A stretch of 13,668 bases of DNA from Phycisphaerae bacterium (lineage in GTDB: Bacteria; Planctomycetota; Phycisphaerae; Tepidisphaerales; Tepidisphaeraceae): positions 1 through 13,668 of the forward strand of contig JACMJD010000787.1 in the NCBI GenBank assembly GCA_014380825.1, written 5' to 3'. Below the pieces are notes generated by a model. That model was given only the letters and a program-made list of their open reading frames with translations. It ran no database searches and was not told where the DNA came from. Made by a program: the position numbers and the translations under genes. Positions 6,772 to 13,668 of this stretch are shown piece after piece (the first letter of the stretch is position 1; each line of letters starts with the position of its first letter).

Positions 6772-7773
6772 ATGAGCAATGCGACCGAACAAGCAGACCA
6801 GATCCGATCGCTCGCTACCGCCGCAGTGACGGCGGTGGAGCAGGCGAATTCACCGGCGGCGCTGGAAGAGTTGCGCATCAAGTACATGGCTCGCAATGGC
6901 GAGATCACGCTGCTGTCGCGCGGCATCGGCAAGGCCGCGCCGGAAGATCGCGCAGCCATCGGGGCGGCGGTCAACGAAGCCAATAAATCCGTGCAGGCGG
7001 CGTTCGATGCGAAGAAAGAATCGCTCGGTGGCAGCGCGGGCGCCGCGAAAAAATCCGCGAGCGCGATCGACGTCACGCTGCCCGGGATTCGTCGACCTGT
7101 CGGGCGACGTCACCCGCTTTCGGCGGTCGATGAAGAGATCAAAGCGATCTTCATCGGCATGGGATTTCAGTACGATGACTACCCGGAAGTCGAAACCGAA
7201 TTCAACAACTTCGATTCGCTGAACATGCCCACCTGGCATCCCGCTCGCGAGATGCAGGATTCGTTTTTCACCGAGACTGGCCACGTGTTGCGCACGCATA
7301 CAACGAGCTTTCAGATGCACGCGATGCAAAAGCTAAAGCCTCCGCTGCGCTCGTTCACGCTGGGCCGTTGCTATCGGCGCGATGAGATCGACGCGACGCA
7401 CTATCCGATGTTCCACCAGGTCGATGCGATCGCGATCGATCGCGGCATCAGTTTCGTCGACCTAAAGTGGACGCTGTTCCAGTGGCTGCGCACTCAGCTC
7501 GGCCCGGACATCAAGCTGCGAATGCGCCCGAGCTACTTCCCGTTCACCACGCCCAGCGCCGAGGTGGATGTGTTCTTCCGCGGCCGGTGGATGGAACTGG
7601 GCGGCAGCGGGATGATTCATCCGGACGTGATGCGTCACGCAAATCTCGATCCGAACGAATGGCAAGGCTTCGCGTTCGGCATGGGTACCGAGCGAATCTG
7701 CCTGGCGCGTCATAACATCGACGACATTCGATTGTTATACGAAAATGATGAATCGTTCCTCAGACAATTTTGA
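6772..7773 (+). CDS. pheS: Phenylalanine--tRNA ligase alpha subunit
   Basis: Catalytic alpha subunit of the class II alpha2beta2 synthetase that charges tRNA(Phe). The 333 residues include an N-terminal coiled-coil of about 85 residues that contacts tRNA (AALEELRIKYMARNGEITLL...). The catalytic core follows with motif 1 around RHPLSAVDEEIKAIFIGMGF, then PEVETEFNNFDSLNMP, HPAREMQDSFF and LRTHTTSFQ. Motif 2 lies around GRCYRRDEIDATHYPMFHQVD and motif 3 at GFAFGMGTERICLARH, with its ATP-binding arginine. An ATG at 6748 is also in frame, but 6772 fits the family N-terminus better; neither has a recognisable Shine-Dalgarno. pheT follows on the same strand 100 nt after the stop, a wider gap than usual because it contains a repeat. 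Confidence 0.95.
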   Translation: MSNATEQADQIRSLATAAVTAVEQANSPAALEELRIKYMARNGEITLLSRGIGKAAPEDRAAIGAAVNEANKSVQAAFDAKKESLGGSAGAAKKSASAIDVTLPGIRRPVGRRHPLSAVDEEIKAIFIGMGFQYDDYPEVETEFNNFDSLNMPTWHPAREMQDSFFTETGHVLRTHTTSFQMHAMQKLKPPLRSFTLGRCYRRDEIDATHYPMFHQVDAIAIDRGISFVDLKWTLFQWLRTQLGPDIKLRMRPSYFPFTTPSAEVDVFFRGRWMELGGSGMIHPDVMRHANLDPNEWQGFAFGMGTERICLARHNIDDIRLLYENDESFLRQF

Positions 7774-7804
7774 TCGATGACGACGCGCGGACGCGCATTC
7801 ACGG

Positions 7805-7850
7805 ACATCCAGAGCGGTACGCCGCGTCGGGTGTCATTCCGCTGAGCGAA
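7805..7850. repeat. Second copy (half) of the palindromic repeat, in the pheS-pheT gap
   Basis: Bases 7806-7826 (CATCCAGAGCGGTACGCCGC plus one G) match 3936-3956 exactly over 21 bp, which is the left arm of the haem-cluster repeat. Directly after it, GTGTCATTCCGCTGAGCGAA (7831-7850) looks like the start of a related unit with the same TGTCAT head. The element therefore seems to be a degenerate or tandem-half version without the full inverted arm. It takes up the middle of the spacer between two genes that are usually tightly coupled. No open reading frame or promoter is evident in the rest of the gap. Confidence 0.7.
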
Positions 7851-7873
7851 TTCGACGCAACGAAGACAACGCA

Positions 7874-9949
7874 ATGCTGATCACAACTCCCTGGTTGCTG
7901 CAATACCTCGACGCACCCATCACGCACGATGCGCTGATGGAAGCGTTTCCCAAAGTTGGATTGGAGATCGAAGAATCCAAGCCGCTGAATCCGGGAGCGG
8001 GTTTCAAGGTCGATCTGAACGTGCTCGCAAACCGTCCGGACTGTCTGGGCATCATCGGCGTCGCGCGCGAGATTGCGGCGCACTTCGACATTAAGCTGAA
8101 GTATCCGAAGTTCGACGAAGCGATTGCCAAGTCGGCCGGCGCGGCGCCGGTGCAGATTGAGATTCGCGATCCGGATCTGTGTCCGCGCTACATCGGCCGC
8201 GTGATGACCGGCGTGAAAGTCGCGCCATCGCCGAAGTGGTTGCAGGACATTCTGATCTCGATCGACCAACGGTCGATCAACAACATCGTCGACATCACGA
8301 ACTTTGTGATGATGGAATTCGGCCAGCCGCTGCACGCGTTCGATTTTGCGAACATCGGCGGCAAGATAATCGTCGTGCGCCGGATGCAGCCGGGAGAAAA
8401 GCTGGAGCTGCTCGGCGGCAAGACGATTGACGCGGGTGCTGCGAACGCATCGCCGACGCTGGTGATCGCAGATGCGGAGAAGCCGGTCGCGCTGGCCGGC
8501 ATTATGGGTGGGAAATTGAGCGAGACGCGCGACAGCTCGGCCGAGATTCTGATGGAGGCCGCCCACTTCGATCCGCCCACCATTCGCAAGACGGCCAAGC
8601 GCATCGACGTGTCGACCGAATCGAGCTATCGCTTCGAGCGTGGCTGCGATCCGAACTGCATGCTCGAAGGCGCGATGAACCGCGCGTGCTCGCTGATCGC
8701 CGAACTAGCCGGCGGCAAACCTGCCGGCGCGTCGGTCGATGCGTATCCGAATCGCAAAGAGCCGCGCGTGTTCAAACTCACGTCGCAGCGCGTCAGCAGT
8801 TATCTCGGCGCGGATGTCGATGCGAATACGATCAAGTCATCGCTGACGAAACTCCAGATGACCGTGGCCGACGATCTCACCGTCACCGTTCCGACCTGGC
8901 GAATCGACGCGGTCGATCCGGTTGTGCTGATCGAAGATGTCGCGCGCCTGGTCGGCTACGACACCCTGCCGATGCGCCCGACGATGCAGACGCCGACGCT
9001 GGGCAAGCGATCGGAAATGGATCAGCTACGACAGGAGCTGGCGCGATACCTGTCGAGCGTCGGCTATCTCGAATCGCGCACTCCGTCGCTCGATGCGCCC
9101 GAGGCCGTCGATCCGATGATCGACGACCCGGCCAAGAGCACGGTGCGGCTGAAGAATCCGATGACGCGAGAAGCGTCGGTGATGCGAACCAGCCTGCTGC
9201 CGTCGCTGGTGCGAGTGGCCGAAGGCAACACTCGCCGCGGCGCGACGACAACGCGGTTCTTCGAGCAAGACAAGGTTTATCGCAAGCGGCCCAACGCAGC
9301 GAACGAACCCGGCGCGATCGAATCATGGAGGGCCAGCGGTGTCGCGGGCGGGCTGTTGAACGAATCCGACTGGAGCGGCCGAAATCCGCAGATCGGATTC
9401 TTCGATGTCAAAGGCGTGCTGGAAGACATCCTGGAAATCGCGGGCGCGCGCGATGCGGTGTTCGAGTCATCGCCACGCGCCGGATTCACAAATGACACGT
9501 CGGCCGCGATCAAGTCAGCCGGGCAGACGCTCGGCCACATCGGACAGATCGACAGCAAAGTCATTCCAACCGGCAAGATGACTTTCCCGCTGTTCGGCTT
9601 CGAGCTGGACGTGGCCGCGCTGCTGACGACGCACGCGACGGTGGCAGCGTACAAGCAACTCGCGCGCACGCCCGAAGTCTGGCGAGACCTGGCCATCGTG
9701 GTAAAGGCCGACGAATCGTATGCGAACATCGATCGCGCGATCCGCGAGTCCGCCGGCGCGACGCTCGAATCAATGCGATTGGTCGATCTGTATCGGGGCA
9801 AGCAAATCGCCACGGATGAGAAGAGCCTGGCGTTCCGTTTAGTCTTCCGCGATCCCACCCGCACGCTGACAGCCGAAGAAGTGAACGCGCAAGTTGATCG
9901 AATCGTCGCGGCGCTGAAGCAACAGTTCAATGCGACTCTGCGAGTGTAA
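7874..9949 (+). CDS. pheT: Phenylalanine--tRNA ligase beta subunit lacking the B2 (OB-fold) domain
   Basis: A 691-residue beta subunit of phenylalanyl-tRNA synthetase, which proofreads Tyr-tRNA(Phe) and binds tRNA. The order is: B1 N-terminal part (MLITTPWLLQYL... to about residue 43), running straight into NVLANRPDCLGIIGVARE; the B3/B4 editing domain (about 95-290) with GQPLHAFD, whose H154 is the conserved editing histidine; a B5 DNA-binding-like domain from about 296; the catalytic-like module (about 375-590); and the C-terminal anticodon-binding ferredoxin fold from about 598 (RTPEVWRDLAIVV ... ATLRV). The usual bacterial protein of about 795 residues carries an inserted EMAPII-like OB-fold of roughly 110 residues between GLEIEE and the NRPDCLG segment. 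It is cleanly absent here while the frame is intact. This is probably a lineage trait rather than damage. The ATG is preceded only by a weak GAAG. Confidence 0.96.
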   Translation: MLITTPWLLQYLDAPITHDALMEAFPKVGLEIEESKPLNPGAGFKVDLNVLANRPDCLGIIGVAREIAAHFDIKLKYPKFDEAIAKSAGAAPVQIEIRDPDLCPRYIGRVMTGVKVAPSPKWLQDILISIDQRSINNIVDITNFVMMEFGQPLHAFDFANIGGKIIVVRRMQPGEKLELLGGKTIDAGAANASPTLVIADAEKPVALAGIMGGKLSETRDSSAEILMEAAHFDPPTIRKTAKRIDVSTESSYRFERGCDPNCMLEGAMNRACSLIAELAGGKPAGASVDAYPNRKEPRVFKLTSQRVSSYLGADVDANTIKSSLTKLQMTVADDLTVTVPTWRIDAVDPVVLIEDVARLVGYDTLPMRPTMQTPTLGKRSEMDQLRQELARYLSSVGYLESRTPSLDAPEAVDPMIDDPAKSTVRLKNPMTREASVMRTSLLPSLVRVAEGNTRRGATTTRFFEQDKVYRKRPNAANEPGAIESWRASGVAGGLLNESDWSGRNPQIGFFDVKGVLEDILEIAGARDAVFESSPRAGFTNDTSAAIKSAGQTLGHIGQIDSKVIPTGKMTFPLFGFELDVAALLTTHATVAAYKQLARTPEVWRDLAIVVKADESYANIDRAIRESAGATLESMRLVDLYRGKQIATDEKSLAFRLVFRDPTRTLTAEEVNAQVDRIVAALKQQFNATLRV

Positions 9950-9956
9950 AGAAGAG

Positions 9957-10037
9957 TTAACCACCAAGGACACCAAGAAGACGAAAACAAAGTATCTTGT
10001 ATTGAATTCTTGGTGTCCTTGGTGTCTTGGTGGTTAA
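9957..10037. repeat. Long inverted repeat between convergent pheT and actP; likely bidirectional terminator
   Basis: CACCAAGGACACCAAGAA (9962-9979) and its exact reverse complement at 10007-10024 form an 18-bp stem around a 27-nt AT-rich loop. In addition TTAACCACCAAG (9957-9968) pairs with 10026-10037, so the right arm holds an extra ACACCAAG-type unit and two alternative foldings exist. The arms are built from short CCAAG/ACACC repeats. The element begins 7 nt after the pheT stop, and the actP stop codon (10034-10036) lies within it. It probably ends both transcripts or protects their 3' ends. Similar 'CCACCAAGGACACCAAG' repeats are known as dispersed elements in many bacterial genomes, but I cannot check copy number here. 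Confidence 0.75.
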
Positions 10038-11614
10038 TCTCTTTTCTTTGTTAGCAGAGACACGACCACGAGCACGATGAACCCCAGCGGAATCGTCACC
10101 AGCCCCGGTTGCGAGAACGGCGCGATCGCGTCTTCGGGCTTGAGTCCATACACGTACTGATACGCCGGCCCGCTGAGCATCAGCCAGCCGAGCGAACTGA
10201 CCAGACCGATGATGATTGATGAGCTGATGCCCTGCTTGGTCGTGTGCTTCCAGAACAGCAGCATGATTAGCGATGGCAAATTCGCGCTGGCGGCCACGTT
10301 GAACGCCCAGCCGACGAGGAAGCTAACGTTCATCGATTTGAACAGCACGCCAAGCAGCATCGCGATCACGCCGACGACCACGGCGACCATCTTCCCGGCG
10401 TTTACTTTCTGGTGATCGGTCATCGGTCGCTGCATGACGTTGGTCATGATGTCGTGCGCCACCGCGCCGCTGGCCGCCATGATCAGACCGCTGACTGTGC
10501 CGAGCACCGTGGTGAACGCGATGGCGGAGATGATCGCGAACGGCAATTCGCCGAACGTTTTTGCCAGCAGCGGCGCGACCATGTTGCTGTCCGCCGGCAG
10601 CACGGTCCCCACCATCGCACCGAGGCCGATGTACAACGTCAGCACGTAGAAAATTCCGATCGCTGCGATGCCGACCATCGTGCTCTTGCGCGCGGCTGCG
10701 GCATCTTTCACCGTGTAATACCGGATCAAAATGTGCGGCAACGATGCGGTGCCGGCGAAGAGCGCGAGCATCAGCGAGATGAAATCGAGCTTGTCGAACA
10801 AACTGCCTGAACGCACGCCCTTGAACAGCGGATGTTTGCCAACGCGAAGCATGTCTTCGCCGCGAACCGTTTCAGTTTGCTCTTTTCCGTTGACGACCTT
10901 TGTCACGTTGATCGACGACTCCCCAAAAACATCAAGAAACTCAATCGGCCCGACCGAACCGGTTGGTCTGGATTCGCCCGTCACCGGATCGATCACGTTA
11001 AATCCGCGGCCGAGAATCGCAACCGTGAGCATCGCGCAGAACGCGACGAGCAGCGAACCTTTAATGAACTGGACCCAGGTCGTGCTGACCATGCCTGCCG
11101 TCACGACGATGATCGTCACGACCACGCCGACGATGAGGACGCCAGCCCAGTGGGGAAATCCGAGCAGCGGTTTCACCAGCGCGCCGGCGCCGACCATCTG
11201 CGGGATGAGATAAAAGATCGAAACGATCAGCGTGCTGATCGCCGCGGCCAGCTTGATGCCGCGGCTTTGGAATTTGGCGTCGAGTGCATCGGCGAACGTG
11301 AATTTGCCGAGCCGTTTGATCGGCTCGGCAATCACGAACAGCGCAACCACCCAGCCGGCGAGAAATCCGATTGAATAGAGAAATCCGTCGTACCCGTAGA
11401 ACGCGATCATCCCGCAGATGCCGAGGAAGCTGGCCGCGGAGAGATAATCGCCGGCGAAGGCGATGCCGTTCACGAACCAATTGACTTGGCCATGGGCCGC
11501 GAAATATCCGCCCGCGCTTTTCGCTTTGCGACCGAGATAGAAACTCAACGCCAGCACGAACCCGACGAAGATCACGAAGACGAGAAACGCCGACAGCGAG
11601 AATTGATCGTTCAC
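10034..11614 (-). CDS. actP: Sodium/solute symporter, ActP-like (acetate or other monocarboxylate)
   Basis: A 526-residue member of the sodium:solute symporter family with about 13 membrane helices. Subfamily markers of cation/acetate symporter ActP are present: AGDYLSAASFLGI (54-66), a glycine-rich second-helix region next to the sodium site, and GTASLPHILIRYYTV (288-302). A longer hydrophilic loop (about 203-275) sits between the mid-protein helices. It probably imports acetate, glycolate, lactate or a similar short carboxylate with sodium. The start is GTG at 11614, which overlaps the stop of the upstream DUF485 gene in the tetranucleotide GTGA, a translational coupling arrangement. The order DUF485 then symporter matches E. 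coli yjcH-actP. The stop codon is inside the inverted repeat shared with pheT. Confidence 0.9.
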   Translation of the reverse strand: MNDQFSLSAFLVFVIFVGFVLALSFYLGRKAKSAGGYFAAHGQVNWFVNGIAFAGDYLSAASFLGICGMIAFYGYDGFLYSIGFLAGWVVALFVIAEPIKRLGKFTFADALDAKFQSRGIKLAAAISTLIVSIFYLIPQMVGAGALVKPLLGFPHWAGVLIVGVVVTIIVVTAGMVSTTWVQFIKGSLLVAFCAMLTVAILGRGFNVIDPVTGESRPTGSVGPIEFLDVFGESSINVTKVVNGKEQTETVRGEDMLRVGKHPLFKGVRSGSLFDKLDFISLMLALFAGTASLPHILIRYYTVKDAAAARKSTMVGIAAIGIFYVLTLYIGLGAMVGTVLPADSNMVAPLLAKTFGELPFAIISAIAFTTVLGTVSGLIMAASGAVAHDIMTNVMQRPMTDHQKVNAGKMVAVVVGVIAMLLGVLFKSMNVSFLVGWAFNVAASANLPSLIMLLFWKHTTKQGISSSIIIGLVSSLGWLMLSGPAYQYVYGLKPEDAIAPFSQPGLVTIPLGFIVLVVVSLLTKKRD

Positions 11615-11883
11615 GACGGACGGCCCCCATCTTTGTCAGCCGCGCCGCTCTTGCGGCAGATCACCATGTAGATCAGCGCCAGCACGATCGCCGCGATGAT
11701 CAGGCCCAGTCCGTAGAGCACGGCGAGGTTCACGCCGCCGAACGGTCGCTTCGCCATGATGTCCGCGCGAAACGCGCTGAGGTAAACGAACAGGCCGTAC
11801 AGGACCACGTAAAAGAAAAACAGGATCAGGCCGTAGCGGGATTGAGCGGCGGTGGAACCGGTTGAATCGTGATGTTCCGACAT
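11611..11883 (-). CDS. DUF485-family small membrane protein (YjcH-like)
   Basis: A 90-residue protein with a short hydrophilic N-terminus (MSEHHDSTGST...), two membrane helices (near 20-38 and 54-76) and a charged tail. The segment LYGLFVYLSAFRADIMA plus RPFGGVNLAVLYGLGLIIAA is characteristic of DUF485. These proteins are almost always encoded just before an ActP-type symporter and are thought to be an accessory subunit, although their mechanism is not settled. I chose the ATG at 11883 because the upstream extension to 11940 is arginine-rich and unlike the family. It overlaps actP by 4 bp. No strong ribosome binding site is seen. Confidence 0.88.
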   Translation of the reverse strand: MSEHHDSTGSTAAQSRYGLILFFFYVVLYGLFVYLSAFRADIMAKRPFGGVNLAVLYGLGLIIAAIVLALIYMVICRKSGAADKDGGRPS

Positions 11884-11936
11884 GGCGACGCGAGTGTACG
11901 CCCGTCCGCGCGCGACGACAAATTCTCGCACCCTCG

Positions 11937-12212
11937 TCATCCCATTCGCAACGACTCTTTCGCGAAGCGTTCGAGCAGGTTTTCCAACTCTTCAGCCGCC
12001 GCCTGCTTTCGCACGACGGGTTTGTTCGCCATACCTGGCGGCAGTCCAAGCGCCGCGCTGACGAGGAGCTCATCCGCATCACGATGAACATCGTACGATT
12101 CGCGGCTTATGTTGCCCGCCGATTGTAGCTGGAAGTCTGCAAGTGCTGCGCGATCAGCTCGATCGGATGCAACGCGACGCGCCCGGTGCCATCTTTGATC
12201 TGGTGCCGGCAA
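11937..12212 (-). CDS. Doubtful small open frame in the DUF485 / dehydrogenase gap
   Basis: The 223 bp between the dehydrogenase stop (12107) and the DUF485 start (11883) holds an open frame ending at 11937. From about 12080 downwards it reads like real protein: DELLVSAALGLPPGMANKP, then a charged helical end AAAEELENLLERFAKESLRMG. The only full-length start is a TTG at 12212, deep inside the dehydrogenase gene. The only internal ATG would give 31 residues. It may be a very small gene, a decayed remnant, or chance. I recognise no family. Confidence 0.18.
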   Translation of the reverse strand: MPAPDQRWHRARRVASDRADRAALADFQLQSAGNISRESYDVHRDADELLVSAALGLPPGMANKPVVRKQAAAEELENLLERFAKESLRMG

Positions 12213-13668
12213 GAAGTTCCGGGCGCGACGATCGCTGCATCGGGCGATTCACGGATCGGCGGAAACACGCTAAGCTCGCCTATCTTCATCGACAGATCAT
12301 ATCGATGCGCCGCGTACCCAAACGAACCGGCCATCCCGCAGCAACCGGATGGCAGAACAGTGAGACGATCACCGACGAATCGCCGAAGCGCGTCCGCGCT
12401 GGTCGAGTCGCCCCACAGCGCTTTCTGATGGCAGTGACCATGCAGGATCGTCGGTCCCGCAGGACGAGGCGCGATCCGCGGTCGATTCGGATGCTCATTC
12501 CAGAAGCGTTCGACAAACTCTTCGACGAGAAACGATTTACTCGCGAGTTCCATTGCCGCTTCCGGCTTAGCGATCTTCATCTGCAACCAGTCATCCTTCA
12601 TCGCGCTCAGACACGATGGTTCGCAGACGACCACCGCCTTCACGCGCGAATCGCTTGTCGCGTCGATTAGCTGATCGAGCGTTGTGTTCGTCGTGCTGAT
12701 CGCGGTGTTCATTAATCCGAGCGAGAGCATCGATCGCGCGCAACATCCGACTTTCGGCAACCGCACTTCGTACCCGAGCGATTCAAGCACTTCCACCGCA
12801 GCGCGCCCGACATGTGGCTCGTTGTAGGTGGTAAAACAGTCCGCATACAGCACAACGACTGGCGGACTAGCATCCGCCCGCGAAATGCGGCGCTTCTTGA
12901 ACCACCGATATAGCGATGGCGCAAATGTGGGGATGCTGCGCTGCGGCGCGAGTCCGAGCCTGCGATTCAGCATTCGTCGTGTGAATGGAACTCGGTTGAA
13001 CCAGTTCGCAAATCCGGGGGCGATCGAGCCGAGGCGGTTCAGCGTGCGGACATTCCCAAACACGCGCGACGACAGCGGCGCTCGTTGCTCGCGATAACGC
13101 TGTCCTGTGCATTCCGCTTTCAATCGCGCGACATCGACATTGCTGGGACATTCAGATTTGCACGCCTTGCAGCTCAGACACAGGTCCAGCGTTTCGATTG
13201 TCCCAGGATCATTCCAATCTGGATTCTCGCGAAGCGGCAAGCCGGTCTGACCCGTGATCGCCATGCGGAGCGCGTTGGCACGGCCACGCGTGCTGTGTTC
13301 TTCGTCCAGGGTCACACGGTAGCTTGGACACATCGTGCCGCCGGTAGTTTTGCGGCAGAAGCCGGCGCCATTGCACATTTCCACCGCGCCGCCGAAGCCG
13401 TGCTGATCGTCGTAGGTGAAGAAGGTCTCGACGTGTGGCACAGTGATTTCGCGATCATCGGGCAAGATGCGTAGTCGCTGCGTGATCGATTCGATCGGGC
13501 CGGGCGCGACGATATCGTCGGGATTGAGCACGCCCGCCGGATCGAAGACCTCTTTCACATCGCGAAACACCTGCATCAATTGCGCGCCGAAGAATCGCTC
13601 GAGCAGCGGCCCGCGGATTCGGCCGTCACCGTGTTCGCCGCTCATGACGCCGCCGCAGTTGCGCGCCA
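12107..13668 (-). CDS. FAD-linked oxidase / Fe-S 2-hydroxyacid dehydrogenase (YdiJ or D-2-hydroxyglutarate/D-lactate type), C-terminal part
   Basis: The frame is open through the right edge, so the N-terminal FAD-binding domain lies outside and about 519 residues are seen. Numbering from the internal MSGEHGDG: the conserved end of the FAD-oxidase C domain (GGVMSGEHGDGR); a first Fe-S motif CNGAGFC...MCPSY (C91, C97, C106), then EEHSTRGRANALR; a second motif CLSCKACKSECPSNVD (C156, C159, C162, C166); and two CCG domains, with KVGCCARSMLSLG and HGHCHQKALWG ... LPSGCCGMAGSFGY. This fusion of FAD oxidase with a GlpC-like Fe-S half is typical of about 1000-residue membrane-associated dehydrogenases that oxidise D-lactate, D-2-hydroxyglutarate or related acids and pass electrons to quinone or a carrier. 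Substrate is not decidable here. The DUF485-ActP pair downstream on the same strand suggests carboxylate use. Confidence 0.9.
   Translation of the reverse strand, partial: ARNCGGVMSGEHGDGRIRGPLLERFFGAQLMQVFRDVKEVFDPAGVLNPDDIVAPGPIESITQRLRILPDDREITVPHVETFFTYDDQHGFGGAVEMCNGAGFCRKTTGGTMCPSYRVTLDEEHSTRGRANALRMAITGQTGLPLRENPDWNDPGTIETLDLCLSCKACKSECPSNVDVARLKAECTGQRYREQRAPLSSRVFGNVRTLNRLGSIAPGFANWFNRVPFTRRMLNRRLGLAPQRSIPTFAPSLYRWFKKRRISRADASPPVVVLYADCFTTYNEPHVGRAAVEVLESLGYEVRLPKVGCCARSMLSLGLMNTAISTTNTTLDQLIDATSDSRVKAVVVCEPSCLSAMKDDWLQMKIAKPEAAMELASKSFLVEEFVERFWNEHPNRPRIAPRPAGPTILHGHCHQKALWGDSTSADALRRFVGDRLTVLPSGCCGMAGSFGYAAHRYDLSMKIGELSVFPPIRESPDAAIVAPGTSCRHQIKDGTGRVALHPIELIAQHLQTSSYNRRAT

Noticed and set aside
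8686..9495. Plus-strand frame of 269 codons inside pheT
   Set aside because: Arg-rich out-of-frame reading of pheT. The pheT frame matches its family throughout this stretch.
7874..9949. PheT as a pseudogene because of its short length
   Set aside because: The frame is uninterrupted, the missing part corresponds exactly to one inserted domain, and the key editing and C-terminal regions are present.
3933..10037. Repeats as a CRISPR array
   Set aside because: The repeated units are palindromic elements of unrelated families in separate gene gaps, with no regular spacing, no spacers and no cas genes.

Overview
This 13.7 kb window is ordinary bacterial chromosome: GC-rich and gene-dense, made mostly of housekeeping and metabolic genes. 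I see no phage, plasmid, transposase, CRISPR or defence module. The likely source is a Gram-negative, planctomycete-like bacterium (Planctomycetota, perhaps Phycisphaerae-related). This is inference only. It rests on high GC, weak or absent Shine-Dalgarno sequences before most starts, dispersed palindromic intergenic repeats, and the gene content. Acidobacteria or Verrucomicrobia are not excluded.

Layout. (1) 1-722, plus strand: C-terminal part of a multi-pass GT-C-type mannosyltransferase (GT87-like), cut by the window edge. (2) 650-5494, minus strand: a tetrapyrrole cluster read in the order precorrin-2 dehydrogenase/ferrochelatase, CcsA/HemX-like membrane protein, glutamyl-tRNA reductase (hemA), then a second polytopic GT39-like membrane protein. 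The first two genes overlap by 17 bp and the last two by 20 bp. The hemX-hemA gap holds a large palindromic repeat. The last gene overlaps gene 1 tail to tail by 73 bp. (3) 5573-6508, plus: an aldo/keto reductase, divergent from the haem cluster and followed by a perfect 13-bp hairpin. (4) 6609-6699, plus: tRNA-Ser(GCU) with a plausible promoter and a downstream hairpin. (5) 6772-9949, plus: pheS and pheT, the two subunits of phenylalanyl-tRNA synthetase, separated by 98 bp (100 nt from stop codon to start codon) that contain a second copy of the repeat seen in the haem cluster. PheT lacks the whole inserted OB-fold (EMAPII/B2) tRNA-binding domain of the usual bacterial protein. (6) 9957-10037: a long inverted repeat between the convergent pheT and actP, containing the actP stop codon. 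(7) 10034-11883, minus: a DUF485 small membrane protein and an ActP-like sodium/monocarboxylate symporter, coupled by a GTGA stop/start overlap. (8) 12107-13668, minus: the C-terminal part of a large FAD plus Fe-S 2-hydroxyacid dehydrogenase (D-lactate / D-2-hydroxyglutarate / YdiJ type), cut by the right edge.

Functional links. HemA makes the first committed C5-pathway intermediate from Glu-tRNA. The Met8-like protein diverts uroporphyrinogen-derived precorrin-2 to sirohaem. The HemX/CcsA protein is either a HemA regulator or a haem/cytochrome c assembly factor. At the right end, a hydroxyacid dehydrogenase lies upstream of a carboxylate symporter on the same strand, which suggests uptake and oxidation of small carboxylates. 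The most notable oddities are the domain-deleted but otherwise intact PheT, several palindromic repeats placed in gene junctions, and a roughly four-fold excess of GATC.
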